A program made the translations under genes and the position numbers. DNA of 13,478 nucleotides from Pseudomonas sp. Lineage in GTDB: Bacteria; Pseudomonadota; Gammaproteobacteria; Pseudomonadales; Pseudomonadaceae. The notes under the pieces were generated by a model. The model was not told where the DNA came from and searched no databases. It saw only the letters and a list, made by a program, of their open reading frames with translations. Shown in pieces: positions 5,683-12,045 of the stretch. The first letter of the stretch is position 1. Each line of letters begins with the position of its first letter. The DNA lies in assembly GCA_003488145.1 (NCBI GenBank), contig DNMQ01000052.1, forward strand, positions 1 to 13,478, in the 5' to 3' direction.

Positions 5683-6579
5683 TCAGCGCAGCAGCGGCCT
5701 GAGCGCCTCAGCCAGTTGCGGGGCCATGCTCACCGCATTGCTTTCATGGGCGATGCAGTCGGTACTCCAGACCTGACCGACCCCGGCGGCGCGGATCACC
5801 GCCAGCGCATCATCGGCGAACAGCGCGTGGGTCACTGCGACGTCTACCGAGGCGGCGCCAGCAGCCAGCAGTTTCTCCGCGGCGTTGGAAAGGGTGCGGC
5901 CGGAACTGGCGACGTCATCGAGCAGCACTACATGGCGCCCGGCAAACTCCAGCGCCGGCAGTGCGATGTCGACCTGGCGATCGCCGTGGCGCACCTTGTT
6001 GCACACGCCGTGTTCGAAGCCATGTTCGACGGCGGCGGCTTCGATCCACTGCAGCGCCTCGGCATCCGGGCCGATCAGCAGGGCATCGGGATGCCGCTCG
6101 GCGATCAGCCGTGCCAGCGCCGATGCCGCGCACAGCGTGACGGCATCTTCCAGCGGCACGGCTTCCTGCAGGGTGGCGACGCGGTGCAGGTGCGGGTCGA
6201 CGGTGATCAGCCCGTCGAACTGGCTGGCCAGCAGCTGGCCAAGCACCCGCTGGCTGACTACTTCACCGGGATTGAAGGCGATGTCCTGGCGCATGTAGGC
6301 CAGATAAGGCGTGACTAGAATCAGTCGCCTGGCGCCCAGTCGGCGCGCCTCGCCGGCGATCAGGAGCAGCTCGACCAGCTTCTCATTGGGATGGTCGAGG
6401 CCGCGGTAGATCACCAGCTGCTCGGCGATGGCCTCGCCTTCGCCCAGTGGCAGACGCAGGCGCAGTTCGTCATCGGGAAAGCGGTGGTGCTCGACTGCCG
6501 CGGCTGCCAGCCCAGAGGCTTCGGCCAGTCGCAGGGCGGCGGCGCGCTCGTCATCGAAATACAGCAGCTGGCTTTGCAT
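5683..6579 (-). CDS. Ribose-phosphate pyrophosphokinase (archaeal-like type)
   Basis: A 298-aa PRPP synthetase homologue, transferring pyrophosphate from ATP to ribose 5-phosphate. Visible motifs are FPDDEL (34-39, nucleotide site), YMRQD (95-99), DPHLHR (129-133, metal and ATP site), the flexible-loop basic pair K195/R197 in CNKVRHGD, and the PRPP loop LLDDVASSGRT (D221, D222). GEVVSQRV after RQD resembles the GEPIS segment of archaeal enzymes rather than the RSREPITAKL of the housekeeping bacterial Prs. Length is also shorter than the usual 315 or so. It is therefore probably a second, divergent paralogue and not the essential prs. GGGAG six bases before ATG supports the start at 6579. It follows bdhA by 133 bases on the same strand, so read-through from the 3-hydroxybutyrate cluster is possible. 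The physiological role is uncertain. Confidence 0.88.
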   Translation of the reverse strand: MQSQLLYFDDERAAALRLAEASGLAAAAVEHHRFPDDELRLRLPLGEGEAIAEQLVIYRGLDHPNEKLVELLLIAGEARRLGARRLILVTPYLAYMRQDIAFNPGEVVSQRVLGQLLASQFDGLITVDPHLHRVATLQEAVPLEDAVTLCAASALARLIAERHPDALLIGPDAEALQWIEAAAVEHGFEHGVCNKVRHGDRQVDIALPALEFAGRHVVLLDDVASSGRTLSNAAEKLLAAGAASVDVAVTHALFADDALAVIRAAGVGQVWSTDCIAHESNAVSMAPQLAEALRPLLR

Positions 6580-6712
6580 CGGCACTCCCGAAACGGTTTT
6601 TGGCTGTCCGGCGCTGCCGACCTGAACCTCCGGCGATCTCGGCGCGGCAGTCCGCCTGAATGGGATACAGACAGCCTGCGATGCGCAGCCGTTCGCCGTG
6701 GGTGGCCAATCG

Positions 6713-7483
6713 TCAGCGCGCTGCCCAGCCGCCATCCATGTTCCAGGCGGCGCCGCGTACCTGGTCGCCGGCCTCGCTGCAGAGAAACAGCGCCATTGCA
6801 CCCAGCTGTGCGGGGGTGACGAAGTCCAGCGAGGGCTGCTTTTCGGCGAGCAGATCGTGGCGGGCGCTCTGCTCGTCACCACTTTCCCGCGCGCGCTCGT
6901 CGATCTGCTGCTGTACCAGTGGCGTCAGCACCCAGCCGGGGCAGATGGCATTGCAGGTGATCGGCGTGGTGGCGGTTTCCAGCGCGACGACCTTGGTCAG
7001 CCCGACCAGCCCGTGCTTGGCGGCGACATAGGCGGCCTTCTGCTCCGAGCCCACCAGCCCGTGCACCGAGGCGATATTGATGATCCGCCCCCAGCCGCGC
7101 TGGCGCATGCCGGGCAGCGCCAGGCGCGTGGTGTGGAATGCCGAGGACAGGTTGATGGCGATGATGGCGTCCCAGCGTTCGACCGGGAATTCCTCCACCG
7201 GCGCCACATGCTGGATGCCAGCATTGTTGACCAGGATGTCGACGCCGCCGAAGTCGCGCTCGGCGTAGGCGAACAGCTCGGCGATCTGTGCCGGATCAGC
7301 CACGTCCGCACCGTGGTGACCGACCTTGTGGCCATGGCGGCCGACTTCAGCCAGCGCCGCCGAGGCATCACCGAAGCCGTTGAGAATCAGGTCGGCGCCG
7401 GCTTCGGCCAGCTTCAGCGCGATGCCAAGGCCGATGCCGCTGGTGGAGCCGGTGACCAGTGCGGTCTTGCCTGTGAGGTTCAT
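6713..7483 (-). CDS. bdhA: D-3-hydroxybutyrate dehydrogenase
   Basis: A 256-aa short-chain dehydrogenase oxidising (R)-3-hydroxybutyrate to acetoacetate with NAD+. It shows the cofactor motif TGSTSGIGLG (11-20), NNAG (86-89), and the tetrad N111, S139, Y152, K156 (INIASVHGLVGSEQKAAYVAAKHG). The SVHGLVGS stretch, AICPGWVLTPLVQQQI and the ending GAAWNMDGGW are very typical of bacterial 3-hydroxybutyrate dehydrogenases. Start at 7483 has GGGAG six bases upstream. It is preceded by the GntP-family permease gene (109-base gap) and atoE, matching the permease-plus-dehydrogenase arrangement known in pseudomonads. The leader carries an AACAAGAAAAAC tract (7525-7536), a likely Crc/Hfq site. No CoA-transferase genes lie alongside, so acetoacetate must be activated by enzymes encoded elsewhere. 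Confidence 0.95.
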   Translation of the reverse strand: MNLTGKTALVTGSTSGIGLGIALKLAEAGADLILNGFGDASAALAEVGRHGHKVGHHGADVADPAQIAELFAYAERDFGGVDILVNNAGIQHVAPVEEFPVERWDAIIAINLSSAFHTTRLALPGMRQRGWGRIINIASVHGLVGSEQKAAYVAAKHGLVGLTKVVALETATTPITCNAICPGWVLTPLVQQQIDERARESGDEQSARHDLLAEKQPSLDFVTPAQLGAMALFLCSEAGDQVRGAAWNMDGGWAAR

Positions 7484-7524
7484 GGTTTCTCCCGCTTGGC
7501 GGCAACCGCACTGGGCGGCGCCTC

Positions 7525-7536
7525 GTTTTTCTTGTT
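7525..7536 (-). promoter_or_regulatory. A-rich AAN-repeat (Crc/Hfq-type) motif in the bdhA leader
   Basis: On the transcript strand AACAAGAAAAAC is four consecutive AAN triplets. Crc/Hfq catabolite-repression sites in pseudomonads follow AAnAAnAA. It lies about 42-53 bases before the bdhA start, which is farther than is usual for a site that occludes the ribosome. Confidence 0.5.
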
Positions 7537-7592
7537 GTCGGAAGGCAATCGCAGATGTCGTGATGCTCGCCGAAATCGGCGAAGCGCCGCGA

Positions 7593-8984
7593 TCAGACGA
7601 TGCCGGTAGCGTAGTACACGCCGATCACGAAGAAGGCCGCGGCCGTGGCAATCAGGGTGATGGCAAAGATGTCCTTGTAGGATTCGCGGTGGGTCAGCCC
7701 GGTGACCGCCAGCAGGGTGATCACCGCGCCGTTGTGCGGCAGGGTGTCGAGCCCGCCGGAGGCCATCGAGGCGACCCGGTGCAGCACTTCCAGCGGAATC
7801 TGCGCGGCGTTGGCGGCGGCGACGAAGCTGTCGGCCATCGCGGCCAGCGCAATGCTCATGCCGCCGGAGGCCGAGCCGGTGATGCCGGCCAGCAGGTTGA
7901 CGGTGATGGCCTCGTTGATAAGCGGATTGGGAATCGCCGAGAGCGCGTCGGCGACCACGATGAAGCCTGGCAGCGAAGCGATCACCGCGCCGAAGCCGAA
8001 TTCCGACGCGGTGTTCATCGCCGCCAGCAGCGAGCCGCCGACCGCCGTGCGGCTGCCCTCGGCGAGCTTGCCGCGCAGGGTGCCGAAGCTGGTCGCCAGT
8101 ACCAGGGCGATGCCCAGCAGCAGCGCGGCTTCCACCGCCCAGATCGCGGTGAGCTTGCCGACCTCGGTGACCAGCGGGGCGCTCATGCCCGGCAGCTGCA
8201 GGCTGTGGCTGGTGCCGTAGAAATCGGGAATCCAGCGGGTGAACAGGAGGTTGGCGACCAGCACCAGAATCAGCGGCGACAGCGCCAGCCAGGGGTTGGG
8301 CAGGGCGATGTGGGCGGGCGTTTCCGGCTCATTGCGCAGGTTGGTGCCGTAGCCTTCGCCGGCGGCAATGGCCTTGCCGAGCTGCCACTTGAGATAGAGC
8401 ATGCCCAGGCCGAACACGAATATCGTGCCGATCAGGCCTAGCCAGGGCGCGGCCCAGGTGGTGGTGTTGAAGAAGGTGGTGGGAATGATGTTCTGGATCT
8501 GCGGCGTGCCGGGAATGGCCGTCATGGTGAAGGTGAATGCGCCGAGGGCGATGGTCGCCGGGATCAGCCGCTTGGGCATGTTGCTCTGGCGGAACATCTC
8601 TGCGGCGAACGGGTACACGGCAAACGCCACGACGAACAACGACACGCCGCCGTAAGTGAGCAGCGCGCAGACCAGCACGATCACCAGCATCGCCTGGCTG
8701 GTGCCGAGCAGGCGGATCGCTGCGGCGACGATGGAGCGCGAGAAGCCGGACATCTCGATCAGCTTGCCGAACACCGCACCGAGCAGGAACACCGGGAAGT
8801 ACAGCTTGATAAAGCCGACCATCTTCTCCATGAAGATGCCGGTGAAGGCCGGTGCCACGGCGGATGGGTCAGTGAGCAGCACCGCGCCCATGGCGGCGAT
8901 GGGGGCGAAGAGGATGACACTGTAGCCGCGGTAGGCGGCGAGCATCAGCAGGGCCAATGCAGCAAGGGCGATGACGACGCTCAT
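7593..8984 (-). CDS. GntP-family permease, probably 3-hydroxybutyrate uptake
   Basis: A 463-aa polytopic inner-membrane transporter made almost wholly of hydrophobic segments (starting MSVVIALAALALLMLAAYRG). It contains the GntP-family features SFGTLRGKL, NTASEFGFGAVIASLPGF and NPLINEAITVNLLAGITGSASGGMS, and a C-terminal block GGLDTLPHNGAVITLL. In P. aeruginosa the equivalent gene sits between a short-chain fatty acid permease gene and bdhA; the same order here (atoE, permease, bdhA) supports 3-hydroxybutyrate as substrate, though this is contextual. Start at 8984 is chosen for the AGGAGA ribosome site nine bases upstream and the immediate hydrophobic start. Its 272-base upstream gap carries a sigma-54 promoter, repeated inverted half-sites and a Crc-type A-rich motif, so it is probably the head of its own sigma-54-dependent transcript with bdhA. 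Confidence 0.9.
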   Translation of the reverse strand: MSVVIALAALALLMLAAYRGYSVILFAPIAAMGAVLLTDPSAVAPAFTGIFMEKMVGFIKLYFPVFLLGAVFGKLIEMSGFSRSIVAAAIRLLGTSQAMLVIVLVCALLTYGGVSLFVVAFAVYPFAAEMFRQSNMPKRLIPATIALGAFTFTMTAIPGTPQIQNIIPTTFFNTTTWAAPWLGLIGTIFVFGLGMLYLKWQLGKAIAAGEGYGTNLRNEPETPAHIALPNPWLALSPLILVLVANLLFTRWIPDFYGTSHSLQLPGMSAPLVTEVGKLTAIWAVEAALLLGIALVLATSFGTLRGKLAEGSRTAVGGSLLAAMNTASEFGFGAVIASLPGFIVVADALSAIPNPLINEAITVNLLAGITGSASGGMSIALAAMADSFVAAANAAQIPLEVLHRVASMASGGLDTLPHNGAVITLLAVTGLTHRESYKDIFAITLIATAAAFFVIGVYYATGIV

Positions 8985-9066
8985 CGGGGACGTTCTCCTG
9001 GCCCCGTGCGGCACGACCGAACGCTGCCGAGGGCATTCGGGGACTCGCTGCTGCACGGCAGGCGCA

Positions 9067-9080
9067 TTGTTTTTCTTGTT
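9067..9080 (-). promoter_or_regulatory. Perfect (AAN)4AA motif in the GntP-permease leader, likely Crc/Hfq site
   Basis: The transcript strand reads AACAAGAAAAACAA, an uninterrupted AAN series and the best such match in the window. It begins about 20 bases downstream of the predicted sigma-54 start site (near 9099) and lies about 83 bases before the start codon. Confidence 0.55.
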
Positions 9081-9108
9081 TCGGCTGCGGACAGGCCGCA
9101 CGGTGATT

Positions 9109-9126
9109 TAGCGAGTTCCGTGCCAG
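9109..9126 (-). promoter_or_regulatory. Sigma-54 (-24/-12) promoter upstream of the GntP permease gene
   Basis: The minus strand reads CTGGCACGGAACTCGCTA. It matches TGGCACG-N4-TTGC with one substitution (TCGC for TTGC) and has the obligatory GG-N10-GC spacing (GG at 9123-9124, GC at 9111-9112). A start site near 9099 is expected, giving a leader of about 115 bases. In P. aeruginosa, 3-hydroxybutyrate genes are known to need RpoN and an enhancer-binding protein (PA2005), which fits. Confidence 0.75.
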
Positions 9127-9131
9127 ATACG

Positions 9132-9144
9132 CAACTCGCTGATT
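9132..9144 (-). promoter_or_regulatory. IHF-like site between enhancer array and sigma-54 promoter
   Basis: The minus strand reads AATCAGCGAGTTG, matching WATCARNNNNTTR (one mismatch to the stricter WATCAA form). It lies just upstream of the -24 element, centred near -38. IHF commonly bends DNA between enhancer and promoter in sigma-54 systems, but this position is close to the promoter, so the call is tentative. Confidence 0.3.
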
Positions 9145-9165
9145 TGCATGGTCTTTATCTTGAGT

Positions 9166-9248
9166 GTCCAGATCGTTGGACGGCGATTGTGTCTTGCATT
9201 CTGGACAGTTCGGTCCAGCATTCCGGACAACGTCGCCGTCCGGAATGC
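9166..9248 (-). promoter_or_regulatory. Upstream array of repeated/inverted half-sites, candidate enhancer-binding-protein sites
   Basis: Three dyads lie in a row: GTCCA-N6-TGGAC (9166-9181), CTGGAC-AGTTCG-GTCCAG (9201-9218), and GCATTCCGGAC-N9-GTCCGGAATGC (9218-9248, an 11-base perfect stem). GCATTCTGGAC (9196-9206) and GCATTCCGGAC (9218-9228) are also direct repeats 22 bases apart. The array is roughly 65-150 bases upstream of the expected sigma-54 start site, the usual distance for an activator enhancer. The last dyad lies nine bases beyond the atoE stop and might also serve as its 3' hairpin, although no U-tract follows. Confidence 0.55.
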
Positions 9249-9256
9249 TTCAGGCC

Positions 9257-10597
9257 TCAGGTCAGGAAATAGAGCCCGCCGGCGATCACCACGCCGGAGA
9301 ACACCAGGCAGAGCAGGCAGTAGCCCATGATGTCGCGGGCACCGAGCCCGGCGATGCCCAGCAGCGGCAGGGCCCAGAACGGCTGGATCATGTTGGTCCA
9401 GGCATCGCCCCAGGCAATGGCCATGGCCGTGACTTCCGGTGCCACGCCGAGCGCGGCGCCGGCCGGCAGCATGATCGGCCCCTGCACTGCCCACTGGCCG
9501 CCACCGGAGGGCACGAAGACGTTGACCAGCCCGGCACTGAGAAAGGCCAGCACCGGGAAGCTCTCGGTAGTCGACCAGGTTACGAAGGTGTCGGTGACCT
9601 GCCGGCCGAGCGATACGCCGGTCGCATTGGCGCCGACCATCATCCCCATGATCCCGGCGTAGAAAGGGAACTGCACGACGATGCCGGCGATGCCGCGAAT
9701 GCTCTCCTCGATGGCGCGCATGTAGCGCTCCGGCGTGCCATGCATCAGCAGGCCGGCGAAGAGAAAGATCGAGATCACGATGTTCAGGCTCAACGCCAGG
9801 CCGTTCTCGCTGAAGTGCCGGTAGAAGAACAGCACCGCCAGCGCGACCATGATCAGGCCGAGGATGCGGCTGTCGTCCAGGCGCTGGGTAGCGGTTTCCC
9901 TCGGGATGTCGCTCGGCTGGGGTTCCTCCAGCAGCGCCGGGTCGACCACTTTCGGCGTCTTCGGCTGCATGGCCCAGTTCAGCAGCGGCAGGCCGACCAC
10001 CAGCACGGCTATGATGATCAGGTTGTAGGAAGCGAACAGCGTCTGGCCAACGCCGATGGCCTCGGTCAGTGCACCGCCGGTCATCTTCTCCAGATCGGCC
10101 CCGCCGCTGGCCAGCGACAGCGGAATCGAGCCGGAAAAGCCGCCGTGCCAGATCAGGAAGCCGGAGTAGGCCGAGGCCACCAGCAGCGGATAGTCGACGC
10201 CGCGCACCTGGCGTGCCAGCGCGCGGGCGAAGACTGCTCCAATGACCAAACCGAAACCCCAGTTGATCCAGGAACCGGCCAACGCCACCAGCGTCACGAG
10301 AATGATCGCCTGCCCCGGCGACTGCGGGATGCGGGCCATGCGGTCGAGCAGTCGGTTGATCGCCGGCGCCCGTGCCAGGGCATGGCCGGTGACCAGGATC
10401 AGCGACATCTGCATGGTGAAGGCCAGCAGGTTCCAGAAGCCGTTGCCCCAGTGCTGGGCCATGGCCGTCAGGCCCTGACCGGTGCTGAGCATGGCGGCGA
10501 TCAGCACGATCAGCGTGAGCAGGATGGCGAAGACGAAGGGCGAGGGGAGGAAGCGTTGCACCAGGTAGACGCTGGCGGCGGTTATTCTGTTGAGCAC
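9257..10597 (-). CDS. atoE: Short-chain fatty acid / acetoacetate permease (AtoE family)
   Basis: A 446-aa polytopic inner-membrane transporter, close to the 440 aa of E. coli AtoE. It begins VLNRITAASVYLVQRFLPSPFVFAI, the typical AtoE opening. Characteristic blocks follow: GSWINWGFGLVIGAVFAR, SAYSGFLIWHGGFSGSIPL, FPFYAGIMGMM, and FVPSGGGQWAVQGPIML with the ending block WGDAWTNMIQPFWALPLLGIAG. About 10-12 membrane segments are apparent. The start is GTG at 10597, placed by homology and by GGGAG nine bases upstream; a longer frame upstream is not protein-like. It probably imports acetoacetate or short-chain acids feeding the same pathway as bdhA. A sigma-54 promoter was not found in its own 106-base upstream gap, which it shares with the divergent DUF192 gene. 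The ribosome site abuts an AACAAG motif, suggesting Crc/Hfq repression. Confidence 0.93.
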   Translation of the reverse strand: MLNRITAASVYLVQRFLPSPFVFAILLTLIVLIAAMLSTGQGLTAMAQHWGNGFWNLLAFTMQMSLILVTGHALARAPAINRLLDRMARIPQSPGQAIILVTLVALAGSWINWGFGLVIGAVFARALARQVRGVDYPLLVASAYSGFLIWHGGFSGSIPLSLASGGADLEKMTGGALTEAIGVGQTLFASYNLIIIAVLVVGLPLLNWAMQPKTPKVVDPALLEEPQPSDIPRETATQRLDDSRILGLIMVALAVLFFYRHFSENGLALSLNIVISIFLFAGLLMHGTPERYMRAIEESIRGIAGIVVQFPFYAGIMGMMVGANATGVSLGRQVTDTFVTWSTTESFPVLAFLSAGLVNVFVPSGGGQWAVQGPIMLPAGAALGVAPEVTAMAIAWGDAWTNMIQPFWALPLLGIAGLGARDIMGYCLLCLVFSGVVIAGGLYFLT

Positions 10598-10604
10598 GGT
10601 GGGG

Positions 10605-10618
10605 TTCTCCCTTGTTGT
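10605..10618 (-). promoter_or_regulatory. ACAACAAGGGAG: Crc/Hfq-like motif overlapping the atoE ribosome site
   Basis: The transcript reads ACAACAAGGGAGAA directly before the GTG start, so the AACAAG part abuts the GGGAG ribosome site. It is a shorter AAN match than those upstream of the permease and lrp genes. Confidence 0.35.
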
Positions 10619-10703
10619 CGTTATGTCGCCGCGCAGGTGCGGCGCTTCGCTTATGAGTGCGGCGGCGGCCGGCTGTTCCCGCTGCGCTAGAGGAGGTTGG
10701 TCG

Positions 10704-11120
10704 ATGCCTGTTGCGCTTTTGCTGTCACTGCTGGTGCTTGCAGGCACCGTCCAGGCGGATGAGCCGCTGCGGCTGCGCCTGGATGGACATGAACTGCACG
10801 CCGAATACGCGCAAACCGTCGCCCAGCGCGAGCGCGGGCTGATGGGGCGCAGTGAACTCGCCGCCGACAGCGGCATGCTGTTTCGTTTCGACGAAGTGCG
10901 CCGGCACTGCCTGTGGATGAAGGACACACCGCTGCCCTTGTCGGCGGCGTTCTTCGATGAGGACGGGCTTCTGGTCGATGTGATCGATCTGGAGCCGTTC
11001 AATACCCAGATTCGTTGTTCGCAGCGCCCGGCACGTTTTGCCCTGGAGATGGATCAGGGCTGGTTCGCCGAGCGGGGAATTGGGCGGGGCACGCGGCTGG
11101 AAGGGATACCGGAGGAGTAG
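10704..11120 (+). CDS. Exported DUF192-family protein
   Basis: A 138-aa protein with a signal peptide (MPVALLLSLLVLAGTVQA, cleavage before DEPLRL) and one DUF192 domain. Family motifs are QRERGLMGRSELAADSGMLFRF, HCLWMKDTPLPLSAAFFDEDG, and a closing ALEMDQGWFAERGIGRGTRL. DUF192 has a solved small beta-rich fold but no established function. Cysteines C69 and C105 could pair in the periplasm. Start at 10704 has AGGAGG seven bases upstream and yields the signal peptide; upstream in-frame extension is arginine/cysteine-rich and unlikely to be coding. It is divergent from atoE. The second palindromic triplet begins 24 bases after its stop. Confidence 0.92.
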   Translation: MPVALLLSLLVLAGTVQADEPLRLRLDGHELHAEYAQTVAQRERGLMGRSELAADSGMLFRFDEVRRHCLWMKDTPLPLSAAFFDEDGLLVDVIDLEPFNTQIRCSQRPARFALEMDQGWFAERGIGRGTRLEGIPEE

Positions 11121-11143
11121 GAGTGCAAGCGGTGCGTCGGTGC

Positions 11144-11174
11144 GTAGGGTATAACGGCGAAGCCTTATCCACCG
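11144..11174 (+). repeat. GTAG-headed palindromic repeat, unit D (direct)
   Basis: GTAGGGTATAACGGCGAAGC followed by CTTATCCACCG. It lacks the GG found in the other copies (GGGT-ATAAC instead of GGGTGGATAAC), so its stem is weakened on one side. First unit of the second triplet, 24 bases after the DUF192 stop. Confidence 0.8.
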
Positions 11175-11234
11175 TAACCAGGCCCGACGCATGCGGATAC
11201 CTGGGGCGGTGTCGGAGGCGATCTTGGTGGACCC

Positions 11235-11266
11235 GTGGAAAAGGCTCTAGCCGTTATCCACCCTAC
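11235..11266 (-). repeat. GTAG-headed palindromic repeat, unit E (inverted)
   Basis: Plus strand GTGGAAAAGGCTCTAGCCGT then TATCCACCCTAC. It reads GTAGGGTGGATAACGGCTAG from the other strand. The stem GTGGATAA / TTTTCCAC has one mismatch. Confidence 0.8.
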
Positions 11267-11297
11267 GCTTTCATTCCCTCGTGCGGCTGCTTCGCCC

Positions 11298-11330
11298 GTA
11301 GGGTGGATAACGGCTTCGCCTTGTCCACCG
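11298..11330 (+). repeat. GTAG-headed palindromic repeat, unit F (direct)
   Basis: GTAGGGTGGATAACGGCTTC then GCCTTGTCCACCG. The stem GTGGATAA / TTGTCCAC has one mismatch. Third unit of the second + - + triplet, ending 25 bases before the Lrp stop codon. It lies between convergent genes, as the first triplet does. Confidence 0.8.
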
Positions 11331-11355
11331 CCCGCCGCGAACCCGGTCTGAAGGC

Positions 11356-11826
11356 TCAATCCAGCGGCAACTCCGTGGTCCGCTTCACCTCGCTCATGGC
11401 GATATGCGAGTGCGCCTCCTGCACGTGGGGGCGTTGCAAAAGCTGGTCGCGCAGGAAGCGTTCGTAACTGTCGATGTCGCGCGCCACCACCTTGAGCAGG
11501 TAATCCGACTCGCCAGCCATGGTGTGGCACTCCAGCACTTCGGGGTAACCCACCACCGCCCGCTCGAACTCGTCGAGGTTGCTGCGTCCGTGGGCCGAGA
11601 GCTTGATGTTGACGAATACCGTCATGTTCAGCCCGAGCTTCTTCGGATTGAGCAGGGCGACCTTGCGCTCGATCAGCCCTTCCTCCTGCATGCGGTGGAT
11701 GCGTCGCCAGCAGGGCGATTGCGACAGTTCGACCTTCTCGGCGATTTCCGCTGCGGAGAGGTCGGCGTTGTGTTGCAGAAGCAGGAGGATCTTGCGATCG
11801 ATGCTGCTTAGGGGCGAAGTCTGCAT
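11356..11826 (-). CDS. Lrp/AsnC-family transcriptional regulator
   Basis: A 156-aa regulator with an N-terminal helix-turn-helix (about 8-55: SIDRKILLLLQHNADLSAAEIAEKV, then LSQSPCWRRIHRMQEEGLIER) and a C-terminal RAM ligand-sensing domain (about 67-145, including TMAGESDYLLKVVARDIDSY). Length is typical for Lrp. ATG at 11826 matches the usual family start; a GTG at 11868 would add 14 unneeded residues. The ribosome site is only AGG seven bases upstream, so translation may be modest and easily blocked by the AACAACAAGAAA motif next to it. It is divergent from the indolepyruvate oxidoreductase gene across a 241-base gap rich in dyads. It most likely regulates that gene in response to an aromatic or other amino acid, which is the usual logic for divergent Lrp genes but is inference here. 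Confidence 0.93.
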   Translation of the reverse strand: MQTSPLSSIDRKILLLLQHNADLSAAEIAEKVELSQSPCWRRIHRMQEEGLIERKVALLNPKKLGLNMTVFVNIKLSAHGRSNLDEFERAVVGYPEVLECHTMAGESDYLLKVVARDIDSYERFLRDQLLQRPHVQEAHSHIAMSEVKRTTELPLD

Positions 11827-11838
11827 GGTCGTGCCTGT

Positions 11839-11850
11839 TTTCTTGTTGTT
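11839..11850 (-). promoter_or_regulatory. AACAACAAGAAA: Crc/Hfq-type motif abutting the lrp ribosome site
   Basis: Four AAN triplets on the transcript strand, followed within a few bases by AGG and the ATG at 11826. This position is ideal for translational repression by Hfq/Crc. Confidence 0.55.
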
Positions 11851-11929
11851 AGCGAATGGGTCATGCACAGAAGCGCTGTTCTACCGCAAAAGTAGAAAGA
11901 AAATCTCTCTTCGTCACGGCCAGACTGTT

Positions 11930-12000
11930 AATCGACACGCGACGGTGGGGTGATCCCCTGTCGATTGCCGGCGTGGAGAAACAACCGTGCGGTTTCTCCA
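11930..12000. promoter_or_regulatory. Two dyads in the divergent lrp/indolepyruvate-oxidoreductase gap, candidate operators
   Basis: The first dyad is AATCGACA (11930-11937) and TGTCGATT (11959-11966), a perfect eight-base pair with a 21-base spacer that contains GGGG-TGAT-CCCC. The second is TGGAGAAAC (11974-11982) and GTTTCTCCA (11992-12000), a perfect nine-base stem with a nine-base loop. Lrp-type regulators bind loosely conserved dyads, so either could be its target. The second could also be a leader hairpin of the oxidoreductase messenger, since it ends 67 bases before that start codon. Confidence 0.4.
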
Positions 12001-12045
12001 TGACTGCGTCAGGCGGGTAGCGAACAACGCCACCCTGACTCCGAT

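Noticed and set aside
7567..7582. TCGCCG-AAAT-CGGCGA stem between the permease and bdhA as a terminator
   Set aside because: No U-tract on the transcript strand and it lies between genes expected to be co-transcribed; at most a processing or stability hairpin.
7326..8441. 371-codon plus-strand open frame opposite bdhA and the permease
   Set aside because: Low-complexity G/R/Q/H-rich translation antisense to two confident genes.
9164..10690. Long plus-strand open frame (over 500 codons) opposite atoE
   Set aside because: Its translation is rich in Q, H, D, G and R with no domain pattern, while the minus strand encodes a textbook AtoE transporter. It is a high-GC shadow frame.
10598..10703. 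Search for a sigma-54 promoter upstream of atoE
   Set aside because: No GG-N10-GC with TGGCA-type context found on the minus strand in the 106-base divergent gap; only a short GC-rich dyad (CGCCGC-N6-GCGGCG) is visible.
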